From assembly GCA_050732575.1 (NCBI GenBank), contig JBOHRF010000010.1, positions 1 through 47,201 of the forward strand: a stretch of DNA of 47,201 nucleotides. The letters run 5' to 3'. Positions 7,542-15,888 of this stretch are shown here, piece after piece (the stretch's first letter is position 1; the number at the start of each line of letters is the position of its first letter). The position numbers and the translations under genes are program-made. The stretch is from JBBDWZ01 sp050732575. GTDB lineage: Bacteria; Gemmatimonadota; Gemmatimonadetes; Longimicrobiales; RSA9. The notes beneath the pieces are model-generated. The model ran no database searches, was not told the origin of the DNA, and saw nothing but the letters and a program-made list of their open reading frames with translations.

Positions 7542-10019
7542 ATGAGCGAACGGAAGCAGGACCGCCAGAGGCGCAAGCGGACCGAAGCAAAACGCAAGCA
7601 GGCGCGGGAAAAGGCTGAACGGATCCAGCGCGAGGCGCGCGAGTGGCGTTCGTACGAGGCCGCCGACCGGGCTGAAGAACTGCTGCGGGGCGGTGCTGCC
7701 GAGTCCGCGCTGAAGAGCGCGGCGCGAGCGGCCGAACTCAATCCGGGTGATTCCGGCATAGTCGAGCTGTACCTGCGTGCTGCCGAACAGGCGCACGATG
7801 TGGCCGAACAGGCGCGCGCCCTTGCTCACCTCGCGAAGCTGGTCAAACCGGATGCTGCGCTGCTGACGCGACTGGCGTTTCTGCAGGTCGAGAGCGGCCA
7901 GTGGCAGGCCGCAGCGCGGACCGCAGCTGTTGCACGCCTCACACTTCCGCGCAACAAGAAAGAGCGCGCGCCCCTGCTCGGCATCATCAATTACGTGGAG
8001 GGCAAGAGCGCGTACCTGAGTTCGAATGCAGCAGCGGGGGAGAATCAGGCCGAACTGCCGTTCGCGACTGGTAACGGCCGCGTCTCAGGGAGTCGCAAAT
8101 CGTCGGGCAGGACAGAGCGTTCACCCGAAGAACAGACGACGGCCGGACCGACCCGAGGTGTCGCGAAGCCGCGTGCGCCGAGGCCCTCGCCTGGGAGGCC
8201 GGCGAAGCGCGCGCCGGCCGAAATTGTACGGCCTGCAACGGCACCCGAGCGGGCCTCGCCCGAATCGATCCGGGATAACATCGATGCGCCGGCGCGGTTC
8301 CAGATACAGGTCGAGATTGCTGCTGATGTTGACGGGCTCGAAGTGCTTTACGGCGATGACTTTGCCGATCCCGAGGAGATCGAGCTGGCGCTGCTGGCCG
8401 CGCGCCTGCGCGATGCGGAATCGTATCAGCGCCTGCTCGCTCTCGAGCGCGCGCAGGGTCTGTTGCCGTTTTCGCACCAGGAGGAAACCGCGCGCAAGGT
8501 GTTATCCGTGTTTCTGGGCCGTGCGTTGCTCGCCGATGAAGTTGGCCTGGGCAAAACGATTGAGGCTGGCTTGATCCTCTCGGAATACCTGCTGCGTGGG
8601 CGAGTCGAGCGCGCGCTCGTGCTGGCGCCGCCCACACTGGTGGGTCAATGGCGCGAAGAGCTGGCTTCCAAATTCGGCATCAGCGCACGCACCACGGAGG
8701 AGGCGGCGTTCAAGACCGATGCGGCTCGCTTCTGGACCGGTGCAGGCGTGGTCATCGCATCGCTCGCGACTGCGCGGCATACGCGGCAACGCGACCTGGT
8801 CATTGCGCAGTCCTGGGATCTGGTGATCATTGACGAGGCCCACGCGCTCAAGAACGCAAACACCGAGTCCTATTTTCTTGCCTCGCGTATCAACACACGC
8901 TTCTTGCTGCTGCTCACGGCCACGCCGGTCGAAAACAGGATCGAAGAACTGTACAACCTGGTCAGCCTGCTGCGACCGGGTCACCTGGGCGGACGCGCCG
9001 CGTTCCTGAAGCGATTTTCGGACGCGAAGGTGCGGCAGAGCGAGAGCACGCGCGCCGAGGTCCGCACATTGCTGGGCGAAGTCATGGTGCGGAACACCAG
9101 GGCGCTCTCGGGCGTGCCCCTGCCGCCGCGTTTCGCGCGCACGGTGCTGGTTCCGCCCGAGCCGTCTGAAGGCGAGCTGTACGATCATCTGGTGAAGACG
9201 TTGCGCGCGCTCGGCCCGGGCGGGCCCACGCGGCTTCTGCTCTCTGTTCTTTTGCAGGAGGCGGGCAGCAGCCCATATGCAGTGCGGGCCACACTCGAGA
9301 AGCTGCGCGCCGGTGGTGATTTGTCGGACGGCGCGGCAGCCGCGCTCGGGCCCGCGATCCAGTGTGCGGAACGTCCGATCGAAACCGGCAAGGCGGGCGC
9401 GCTCTTGCGCGTGCTCGACGGTGCTGCTGCTGCAACAGTCGTGTTCACGCGCTACCGCGCCACCCTGGACTTCCTGGTCACGTCGCTCCAGCGCGCCGGC
9501 ATCCGGCACGAGCGGATCGACGGCAGCGTGCCTGCGCCGTTGCGGCACGAGGCGATCGGACGATTGCAGCAGCGTGGCGGTGTGTTGCTCTCGACCGAGG
9601 TCGGCGCGGAAGGATTGAATCTCCAGTTCTGCAGTCGCATCGTGAACTTCGATCTGCCCTGGAATCCGATGCGCATCGAGCAGCGCATCGGCCGGGTGCA
9701 TCGCATCGGTCAGGATCACGCAGTCGAGGTGATCAACTTCTGCCTGGCCGGCTCGATCGAGGAGCGCATCCTCGAGATTCTGGACGAGCGCATCAATCTG
9801 TTCGAGTTGGTTGTGGGTGAGGCGGAAATGATTCTCGGGTACCTCGCGGACGAACGGGAGTTCGGCGATCTCGTGTTCAATGCCTTTGCCGATCCCGATG
9901 CCACTGCCCGCGCCCTGTCCTTTGCCCGCATCGGAGATGCGCTGGCTGCGGCGCGCGCCCGCTATGAAAACGTGAAGCGCTTCGATGAGGCGTTCTTCCG
10001 CAACGAACTGGGCGTGTGA
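7542..10019 (+). CDS. SNF2/RapA-type DEAH helicase-like ATPase with N-terminal TPR-like region
   Basis: From ATG 7542 the protein has 825 residues. Residues 1-50 are strongly charged (MSERKQDRQRRKRTEAK), about 50-150 look like TPR helices, and a Pro/Arg-rich linker follows to about 250. The ATPase core has motif I ADEVGLGKT (about 331-339), DEAH at 431-434, LLTATPVEN, and in the second lobe TEVGAEGLNLQF and QRIGRVHRIGQ (about 714-724). This arrangement is that of SNF2-family translocases, closest to bacterial RapA/HepA, which remodel nucleic-acid-protein complexes rather than unwind duplexes. An earlier in-frame codon at 7485 is possible, but MSERKQ is a more natural start. The next gene follows after three bases, so the two are probably co-translated. 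Confidence 0.85.
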   Translation: MSERKQDRQRRKRTEAKRKQAREKAERIQREAREWRSYEAADRAEELLRGGAAESALKSAARAAELNPGDSGIVELYLRAAEQAHDVAEQARALAHLAKLVKPDAALLTRLAFLQVESGQWQAAARTAAVARLTLPRNKKERAPLLGIINYVEGKSAYLSSNAAAGENQAELPFATGNGRVSGSRKSSGRTERSPEEQTTAGPTRGVAKPRAPRPSPGRPAKRAPAEIVRPATAPERASPESIRDNIDAPARFQIQVEIAADVDGLEVLYGDDFADPEEIELALLAARLRDAESYQRLLALERAQGLLPFSHQEETARKVLSVFLGRALLADEVGLGKTIEAGLILSEYLLRGRVERALVLAPPTLVGQWREELASKFGISARTTEEAAFKTDAARFWTGAGVVIASLATARHTRQRDLVIAQSWDLVIIDEAHALKNANTESYFLASRINTRFLLLLTATPVENRIEELYNLVSLLRPGHLGGRAAFLKRFSDAKVRQSESTRAEVRTLLGEVMVRNTRALSGVPLPPRFARTVLVPPEPSEGELYDHLVKTLRALGPGGPTRLLLSVLLQEAGSSPYAVRATLEKLRAGGDLSDGAAAALGPAIQCAERPIETGKAGALLRVLDGAAAATVVFTRYRATLDFLVTSLQRAGIRHERIDGSVPAPLRHEAIGRLQQRGGVLLSTEVGAEGLNLQFCSRIVNFDLPWNPMRIEQRIGRVHRIGQDHAVEVINFCLAGSIEERILEILDERINLFELVVGEAEMILGYLADEREFGDLVFNAFADPDATARALSFARIGDALAAARARYENVKRFDEAFFRNELGV

Positions 10020-10022
10020 CTC

Positions 10023-11165
10023 GTGAGTTCCATGACCATTGAGCCAACCAGCGATCCGGCCCGCGAATTCCTCGCGCGCACCATCGCGCATGCGGGTGGC
10101 ATCGTCGAGGACGCGCTGCACGGACTCGAAGCGTTGCTGCCCGCGCCTGCCGCTGCCCGACTGGATCTACCTGAAGAGTTGGCACTTCATCTGTCATCAG
10201 GGACACCTGTGGGCGGCACGGCCGATGGGCGCATCGGATCCGCGCTGCTCGAGCGCCTGGTGGCCACCCGCCTCGAGCGCGCCGCCCTGACCGCCGTGGC
10301 GCTGCCGCCCGGTCTGCCCCTGCCGTTGCCAGACCATCTGCCCGTGTTGCTCAATGCGGTGAAGCGCGATGCCACTGAGCCCCGGCGCACCACCAGCCGC
10401 TATCTCGCTGCGGACCTGCGCCTGACGTTGCAGGGCGAGGAGCTGCGCAGTGTCCTGGTCTCGCTCACCATCCGAATCGCGGATGGCGCGCGCACGGAGC
10501 CGTTCCGGGTCCGTGGTCGGCAGCGCATCAGTGCCAGCCGGCTCGATGACAGTGAGCAGCGCCGCGCCCGTGAAGCGCTTCGGTCCTGGCTGTCCAGGGA
10601 AGGGCCGGCCCTGCACGCGAACGGCCTCGCGACACTGCGACGCCGCGCCGTTCGTGACCTGGAACGCATGGCAGATTATTACGCCGGACTCGAAGCGGAG
10701 ATGCAAAAAGCCGCGCAGCGCGCACGATCCGCTGAGGAGCGCGCACGGCGCCAGGCAAAACGGGCGTCGTTACCGATGGATCTCGACGCCCGGCGCGAGC
10801 AGCTGCGCGTGCGCATGCGGCCGCGGCTGGCCGCACGGCTGATCGCAGCCACACTCATCGAAGCCGATGTCGAGCACTTCGAGGTCGCGCTGCGCCGCCG
10901 CAATCGCGCCGGCAATGTCACGATAACGTGCCGCAGCAGTGATGGCGTGTTCGAAGGACCGGCCTGCGCCTCCTGCAGCCTCAGCGCGCTGCGCTTCTAT
11001 CTCTGCGACCAGAAGCTGCATGTGCTGTGCAGTGCGTGCGGCCAGAATGGCCGGCTGGATGAAGCGCGCTGCCGCGCTTGCCGAGCGGCCGAGCCGGAAA
11101 TGCCTGCGATTTCCGTCGACGATCCGACCACGCGCCTGCGGCTGGGACAGAGCAGTGAATCATGA
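10023..11165 (+). CDS. uncharacterised protein with C-terminal cysteine cluster, partner of the SNF2 ATPase
   Basis: This 380-residue protein starts at GTG 10023, three bases after the helicase stop. The N-terminal half is mixed alpha/beta without a recognised motif. Residues about 215-290 form a charged, possibly coiled-coil region (AEMQKAAQRARSAEERARRQ). From Cys315 there is a zinc-finger-like cluster: CASC, then LCD, LCSAC and CRAC within about 40 residues. I do not recognise a named family. The tight pairing suggests it works with the SNF2 ATPase as a DNA- or RNA-binding or targeting subunit, which is inference. Its 3' end overlaps the decayed sulfatase gene by six bases on the opposite strand. 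Confidence 0.7.
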   Translation: MSSMTIEPTSDPAREFLARTIAHAGGIVEDALHGLEALLPAPAAARLDLPEELALHLSSGTPVGGTADGRIGSALLERLVATRLERAALTAVALPPGLPLPLPDHLPVLLNAVKRDATEPRRTTSRYLAADLRLTLQGEELRSVLVSLTIRIADGARTEPFRVRGRQRISASRLDDSEQRRAREALRSWLSREGPALHANGLATLRRRAVRDLERMADYYAGLEAEMQKAAQRARSAEERARRQAKRASLPMDLDARREQLRVRMRPRLAARLIAATLIEADVEHFEVALRRRNRAGNVTITCRSSDGVFEGPACASCSLSALRFYLCDQKLHVLCSACGQNGRLDEARCRACRAAEPEMPAISVDDPTTRLRLGQSSES

Positions 11166-12131
11166 TACGTGCTGCGGCGCTCGTTGCGCGCCGCTGCCGG
11201 CCGATGCATCGACGTCCCGGCTGCGGCATGCCGCCATGATTGCGACGGGCGACGGCGAATCCTCGGAGCGAATCGACGACATGGAGTATGGCTGCTCGCG
11301 CAAGGCATCCCAGCCGTCGTCGAATTTGCCTTTGTACTTGTCAGCCCACTCCTTGAAGATGTGATGCGGGCCGTGTGACGCGCCGGACGCCCAGTACAGG
11401 AAGAAGGGCTGGTCCGGTGCATAGGAGCGATGATGGCGCAGCCAGGTCACGGCTTTCTCCGCCAGGTCCTCGCTCAAGTGATACTTCGGGTCGTGTGGCG
11501 GCTCGACTGCATTGAAATTCTCCACCAGCCGCGGTTCCCACTGCGAGGTTTCTCCGGCCAGAAATCCGTAGAAATAGTCGAACCCCATGGCCTCGCCGGT
11601 CGGCCAGTTCGCGAACGGACCCATAACTGTGGTCTCGGTCGCAGGCGTGTTGTGCCACTTCCCGAACGCGGCCGTTTTGTAACCGTAGCAGCCCAGCACT
11701 TTGGCCAGCGAGGCCGAGGTGCGGGGAATCACGCCGGAATAGCCGTCCCAATCGAGCGCGCGCTCGGCAATCGTGCCGCTGCCCACACGGTGATGATTGC
11801 GGCCCGTCAACAGCGCCGCGCGGGTGGGCGAGCAGATCGACGTGGTGTGGAAGCTGTTGTAGCCGATGCCAGCCTGCGCGATGCGTGTGAGCGTCGGCGT
11901 GTGAATCGGTCCGCCATAGGTGTCGGGCAATCCGAAGCCGACATCATCGAGCAGGATGATCAGGATATTGGGCGAGTCGTCAGGCAAATGATCGGGCTCA
12001 GCGCGACGCTTGTGTTTCGATGTTTGCAGTGTCGGACCCGCCACGCTCGCCGACGGTGTCGGCGGAAAGGGCAGTATGGATCCGGCAGCGTCCTGGTTCT
12101 GCTTTGTGGCATGCGTGCGTCCGGCCATCAC
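11160..12131 (-). pseudogene. arylsulfatase, N-terminal fragment (3' truncated)
   Basis: Residues 1-280 match the start of a large arylsulfatase family whose full members are about 750-800 residues. They include PFPPTPSAS, NILIILLDDVGFG (metal-binding Asp pair), the formylglycine motif C100-S-P-T-R104, GRNHHR, FGKWHNTP and EWADKYKGKFDDGWDALREQ. After residue 280 (base about 11292) the sequence stops resembling a sulfatase and runs 43 unrelated residues to a stop that overlaps the neighbouring gene. The catalytic Cys and first metal ligands remain, but the second half of the alkaline-phosphatase-like fold is gone, so activity is unlikely. Confidence 0.8.
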
Positions 12132-12163
12132 GCTCCTCCTCTATTGCATTCCCATTGCAACCT

Positions 12164-12600
12164 TCACGTGGGCTGCCTGGCTTCGCGCGAGAGTTCCTCG
12201 AAGGACTTCCTGCTCACATGCACGATCACTCGTTGGATCGTGCCGGTGAACGCAAAAGGTGACCGATACTCCTGAGAGACCGGCGTCACAGTGTCGCAGC
12301 CGACGTCAAACGCCCGGCGGAATCGCCTGCCCGGACGAGACGGGTAGCTGGCCGCGTTGAACCAGTTGTGCTCCCAGTGGAGCTTGCCATCCTTCATGAA
12401 CAACGTGTAACCGCCCGTCTCTCCACCGCAGCAAACGAGCACTCCCTCGGCGCCGGACTCCGGGGTGAGGGCAGGCGCCCATGCCATCAATGGCTGACCG
12501 ATGATGCTGCGATTCGCCGCGTTGCACATCGGCGGGCATGGTCCGCTCATATTCTGCCAGCAGGGTGCGCGCGCGGTCCACCCGGTCCGCGCTCGCGAAG
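12164..12600 (-). pseudogene. arylsulfatase, C-terminal fragment (5' truncated, frameshifted)
   Basis: The reading frame from 12550 encodes the typical C-terminal beta-sandwich of the same arylsulfatase family: GAEGVLVCCGGETGGYTLFM, KDGKLHWEHNWFN, DVGCDTVTPVSQEY and FTGTIQRVIVHVS. Upstream, bases about 12480-12600 hold more family-like sequence in another frame (ARTLLAEYERT), so at least one frameshift is present and there is no proper N-terminus. The fragment lies 5' of the N-terminal fragment on the same strand, the reverse of the normal domain order. Two tandem sulfatase genes that each lost one half would explain this. Confidence 0.7.
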
Positions 12601-13008
12601 TTAAAGTAGTGCGAGAACTTCCGCTGGCGTCCTGATGGCCACAGGCGCATCGCGAAAGTCTGCCTCGTTCCGAGTGACCAGGTAATCGGCGCCAACGTTC
12701 AGGGCGGCAGCAACCTGAACGGCATCCTCGAAATCAGCCAGGTCAAGAACCAGGGCCTGCTGAAAGTCCGGCTCGCCGACGGGTACCACTCGGGCAATCC
12801 GAAGCAAATCCGTCACGGCAGTGCCGGCAGCGAGCCGGTCCCTGGTTTTCGAAACCAGGTAGTAGATGGTCGTGACCGTGTGCGAGGAGATGTAACCGTC
12901 CACACGTCCTTCTTCTGCCGCAGTCAGGAGCGGAGCTGCCTCGTAGACCCACGGCTCCCGATGGAGAACGACATCGAGCAGTACGTTGATGTCGATCAGA
13001 ATCCTCAA
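12601..13008 (-). CDS. PIN-domain ribonuclease toxin (VapC-like)
   Basis: This 135-residue single PIN domain has the conserved acidic residues expected for metal-dependent RNA cleavage: Asp in ILIDINVLLD at the start, a central Glu/Asp (YEAAPLL region), DFEDAVQ, and TRNEADF near the end. It overlaps the upstream antitoxin gene by four bases (ATGA-type), the usual toxin-antitoxin arrangement. Family knowledge predicts cleavage of tRNA or other RNA when the antitoxin is lost; the target cannot be inferred here. All key acidic residues appear intact, so it is probably functional, although it sits next to decayed sulfatase genes. Confidence 0.88.
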   Translation of the reverse strand: MRILIDINVLLDVVLHREPWVYEAAPLLTAAEEGRVDGYISSHTVTTIYYLVSKTRDRLAAGTAVTDLLRIARVVPVGEPDFQQALVLDLADFEDAVQVAAALNVGADYLVTRNEADFRDAPVAIRTPAEVLALL

Positions 13009-13247
13009 TGCCCGTACCTATCGATCAGATAACGATGGTAGTCATCGACGCCCTTCGACCCGGTGGCTACACCCAGCAGGCGTCGTACGGCTGGAGACAG
13101 CGCGGGCAGGCCGTCCTCGTCCAGGGGCAAGGATGCAAGAAAATTACTTACCAGTCTGGACACACTCGTGCCGTGCAGCGCGCTGTAGCGTTCCGCGCGA
13201 CGCACGATCTCAGGATCCAACGAAAGGTTCTTGCTCTTCTTTGGCAT
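13005..13247 (-). CDS. antitoxin of the PIN toxin (DUF6364-like, ribbon-helix-helix type)
   Basis: This 80-residue protein begins MPKKSKNLSLDPEIVRRAER, which resembles the beta-strand and first helix of an RHH-like DNA-binding antitoxin. A helical middle (GTSVSRLVSNFLASL) and a C-terminal LSPAVRRLLGVATG and DDYHRYLIDRYG segment are typical of the DUF6364 antitoxin family. The C-terminal tail would cover the toxin active site. AGGAC lies about 8 nt before the ATG. The promoter directly upstream contains two identical palindromes, so the antitoxin, alone or with the toxin, probably represses its own operon. Confidence 0.85.
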   Translation of the reverse strand: MPKKSKNLSLDPEIVRRAERYSALHGTSVSRLVSNFLASLPLDEDGLPALSPAVRRLLGVATGSKGVDDYHRYLIDRYGH

Positions 13248-13263
13248 GTCTCAGTCCTATCCG

Positions 13264-13313
13264 CATGCGCATGGTTGCTGGTTGATCATGCGCATGATTC
13301 CGTCCACTGTCAA
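13264..13313 (-). promoter_or_regulatory. toxin-antitoxin promoter with two palindromic operators
   Basis: On the minus strand, TTGACA (13313-13308) is followed by a 17-base spacer and CATGAT (13290-13285), which makes a good sigma-70-type promoter. The 10-bp palindrome CATGCGCATG occurs twice, at 13264-13273 and 13287-13296, 23 bp apart. The second copy extends to the 14-bp palindrome ATCATGCGCATGAT (13285-13298), which overlaps the -10 element. The antitoxin ATG is at 13247. Binding of an RHH antitoxin to these sites would block the promoter. Confidence 0.75.
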
Positions 13314-13537
13314 GGTTGCCGCGGGCGGTCACGTCGAACTGTGGGAGGTCGGTGGCGGTTTTTGAGCTGAAGGTGCACCTCGAGCAGGGCGGTACCGTAC
13401 GAGGCCGCAGAACGCCACGGCGTCAGTTCAATGGCACACTGCGGGAAGGCCCAGGCACTAGCCATCCGGGCTCAGCCCGAAGAGATTGACCGGCAACCAA
13501 GAGAATGAGCCATCCATTTCGGCCAGGGCAGGGTCTC

Positions 13538-14671
13538 ATGCAAAGCAGACGCGATTTCCTGGGTACCACACTGGCGTTGAGCGCGGCCGCCGCTCTCCAC
13601 CCGGACCGGCTCTTTGCCTCGACCGCACCGAAGAAGATCCTGATCCTGGGCGGAACCGGTTTCATTGGCCCCCATCAGGTCCGCTACGCGCTGTCGCGCG
13701 GCCACCAGGTCACGGTGTTCAATCGGGGCCGCAGCGGGGCCGGCATGTTCGGCAAGGATGTGGAGGAGTTGGTGGGCGACCGGGCCAACAACCTGGACGC
13801 GCTCAAGGGCCGCAAGTGGGACGCGGTGATCGATGAGTCCGCATCATCGGGCCCGACCGCGCCCGACTGGGTGAAGGCATCTGCGGGCCTGCTCAAAGAC
13901 TCGACCGACCAGTACCTGTTCGTCTCCACGCGCTCGGTATACGCAGACACGAGCCGCGTGCCCATGACCGCGGACGCACCCGTGCTTACGCGCGAGAACA
14001 GGCCACTCGCCGAAGGTCAGGCGCTGAGCTACGGACACGGCAAGGCGTACGCGGAGAAAGAAGCGCACGCAGCCATGCCCGGCCACGTTACGGTCGTGCG
14101 TCCCGGCCTCATCATTGGCCCGGGTGATGACACGGATCGATTCACGTACTGGCCCGTGCGTGTTGCACGCGGCGGCGAAGTGTTGGCACCGGGTGACGGA
14201 ACGGACCATGTCCAGATCATCGATGTGCGCGACCTGGTCGAGTTCTCGGTCAAACTCATCGAGGACAAGATGTTCGGTGTGTTCAACGGGGTCGGCCCGC
14301 ACATGGGCCGGCCGTTCAAGGAATTCCTCGAGCGTATTCACAAGAGTGTGAACGGCACAGGCACGTACACCTGGGTCGATGCCGATTTCCTGACTGCCAA
14401 CGGGCACCGGCCTTATGGCACACAGCTGCCGGTGTTCCAGGTGATGAAAGGCAACACGGCCGGGTTTGCGCGCTTCGATCTCACGCCCGAGATCAAAGCC
14501 GGTCTGAAGTTCCGCACGCTCGAAGTTACCGCGCAAGAGACGCTGGACTGGTTCCGCACCTTGCCCGCCGAACGACAGGCCGGCATCAGGACCGGTTTCA
14601 AGCCGGAGCGCGAGCAAGAGCTGCTAACGCTGTGGAAGAATCGAAAGGCCAGTGGAGGTACAAACCCGTGA
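13538..14671 (+). CDS. Tat-signal NAD-dependent epimerase/dehydratase (extended SDR fold)
   Basis: The start is placed at 13538 (MQSRRDFLG) because GGCAGGG precedes it; 13505 would add 11 residues. The N-terminus is a twin-arginine signal (SRRDFLGTTLALSAAAA), so the folded protein, probably with its cofactor, is exported. The mature part has the Rossmann motif GGTGFIG, a YxxxK catalytic pair in SYGHGKAYAEKEA, and RPGLIIGPGDDTDRF, typical of atypical/extended SDRs related to isoflavone reductase or nucleotide-sugar epimerases. The substrate is unknown. Its stop overlaps the next gene's GTG start (GTGA), so the two are translationally coupled. Confidence 0.85.
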   Translation: MQSRRDFLGTTLALSAAAALHPDRLFASTAPKKILILGGTGFIGPHQVRYALSRGHQVTVFNRGRSGAGMFGKDVEELVGDRANNLDALKGRKWDAVIDESASSGPTAPDWVKASAGLLKDSTDQYLFVSTRSVYADTSRVPMTADAPVLTRENRPLAEGQALSYGHGKAYAEKEAHAAMPGHVTVVRPGLIIGPGDDTDRFTYWPVRVARGGEVLAPGDGTDHVQIIDVRDLVEFSVKLIEDKMFGVFNGVGPHMGRPFKEFLERIHKSVNGTGTYTWVDADFLTANGHRPYGTQLPVFQVMKGNTAGFARFDLTPEIKAGLKFRTLEVTAQETLDWFRTLPAERQAGIRTGFKPEREQELLTLWKNRKASGGTNP

Positions 14672-15855
14672 GACTGCTGTCACGACGTACAATGAGCATT
14701 GAGGCGGCCGCGTTTGCGGCCGCTTTCGCGTCAGGCGCGTGCGTTGAACGTATTCAAGGCCGGCACTGGCAATCGGAACGGGAGCTGGTGATTCAACTCG
14801 GGGACGGCACCAAGCCGGGCCCATCCGAGGTCGAGCAAATGGTATTACTGCCTGATACCACGCTCTTCGTGCTGCTGCCCAGCGAACGACTTGTTCGCAA
14901 GTTCGGACCCTTCGGTGCACCACTGGCAACCATAGGCGGCGCCGGCGACTCGACCGTCTTCAGAACACCAACGGTAATGGGTTGGTGGGATCCGCAACTC
15001 TGGGTGTACGATACGGGTCTGAACCAGGCACTGCTCTTCGACAAAAACGGCAACCCCACGCGTAGGATCCCGGTGTCGCTGGCTGTGACCGACGCTGACT
15101 CGGTTGTTCTGGTAGCCATGCTCATAACGGGACATGCCCTGGCGCGCGTCTGGGGCCCCACCGTGCGTACTGCTGCTGACAGCATGACCACTTCGGCGCT
15201 GGTCCGGCTGGCCGGACCTCCCAGTGCGCCCGACACTACCTTCACACTGCGCGATCACGGCGGCTGGCTTGTGATTCCCAATCCCGACCAGCCTGACGCA
15301 CCACCAGTGCGCATGCGCCAGCCGTTTGCCGATGCCGCGGTCGTGGCGCCTTCCAGTGGCGATGGCATGATAGTGATTGTCGAGCCGACACCTGCCGCAC
15401 CTGGTCAAAACGTGCTGCGTGTCACCAAGATCAACGCGCCCGGTGACACCGTGTTCTCTAACAACTTCGATTACGATCCCGTGCGCCTTACCTCCAGGCA
15501 CGTTGGCCGCATGGTCGATCGCATTGCGGCTGAGATACAGCCAGCCTCTGCTGCCAGCCGCAGGCGTTCGTTGAAAGATGCGATCGAGCGCGCGTTGTAC
15601 AGGCCGCGTTACCTACCAACCGCAACCGGTCTCGTGATCGCAAGTGATGGCACGATCCTGATCCGCCGCGAAGATGGCGGCGCCGACTCGGTTGCCTGGA
15701 CCATACTCACACCAACAGGCAACCACGTGGCTACCCAAACTACACCCTCCCGAACCCGCTTCATGACCGCGGGCGGTCCCTTTCTGTACGGCACCGAACG
15801 GGATTCCACGGGCGCTCTGACCATCGCACGCTACCGAGCGGTTGTGCCGAAGTGA
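14668..15855 (+). CDS. lipoprotein of unknown function, possible six-bladed beta-propeller
   Basis: GTG 14668 is the likely start because GGAGG (14654-14658) lies 9 bases upstream and the codon overlaps the previous stop. The resulting 395-residue protein starts MRLLSRRTMSIEAAAFAAAF and has a lipobox-like ASGAC with Cys25, so it is probably lipid-anchored. The rest consists of repeated beta-rich units with DTTLFVLLPSERLVRKFGPFG, LWVYDTGLNQALLFDKNG and similar strands, resembling NHL/6-bladed propeller proteins common in Gemmatimonadota. No catalytic motif is visible. Coupling to the exported SDR gene suggests a shared envelope task. Confidence 0.65.
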   Translation: MRLLSRRTMSIEAAAFAAAFASGACVERIQGRHWQSERELVIQLGDGTKPGPSEVEQMVLLPDTTLFVLLPSERLVRKFGPFGAPLATIGGAGDSTVFRTPTVMGWWDPQLWVYDTGLNQALLFDKNGNPTRRIPVSLAVTDADSVVLVAMLITGHALARVWGPTVRTAADSMTTSALVRLAGPPSAPDTTFTLRDHGGWLVIPNPDQPDAPPVRMRQPFADAAVVAPSSGDGMIVIVEPTPAAPGQNVLRVTKINAPGDTVFSNNFDYDPVRLTSRHVGRMVDRIAAEIQPASAASRRRSLKDAIERALYRPRYLPTATGLVIASDGTILIRREDGGADSVAWTILTPTGNHVATQTTPSRTRFMTAGGPFLYGTERDSTGALTIARYRAVVPK

Positions 15856-15870
15856 TAGCGTGACGCGGGA

Positions 15871-15888
15871 CGCGTGACGCGTCACGCG
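15871..15888. repeat. 18-bp perfect palindrome between convergent genes
   Basis: CGCGTGACGCGTCACGCG equals its own reverse complement and lies between the ends of two converging genes; it includes the TGA stop of the minus-strand gene at 15882. It could fold into a 7-bp stem with a CGCG loop in either transcript. No T-tract follows on either side, so a terminator role is only possible. Confidence 0.5.

Noticed and set aside
7542..10019. DISARM (DrmD-type) or another named defence helicase
   Set aside because: No DrmA, DrmB, DrmC or methyltransferase gene is near, and the partner protein does not match a known defence component.
8502..10121. A long minus-strand frame opposite the SNF2 ATPase
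   Set aside because: The plus strand carries all helicase motifs in order. The antisense product has no recognisable domain.
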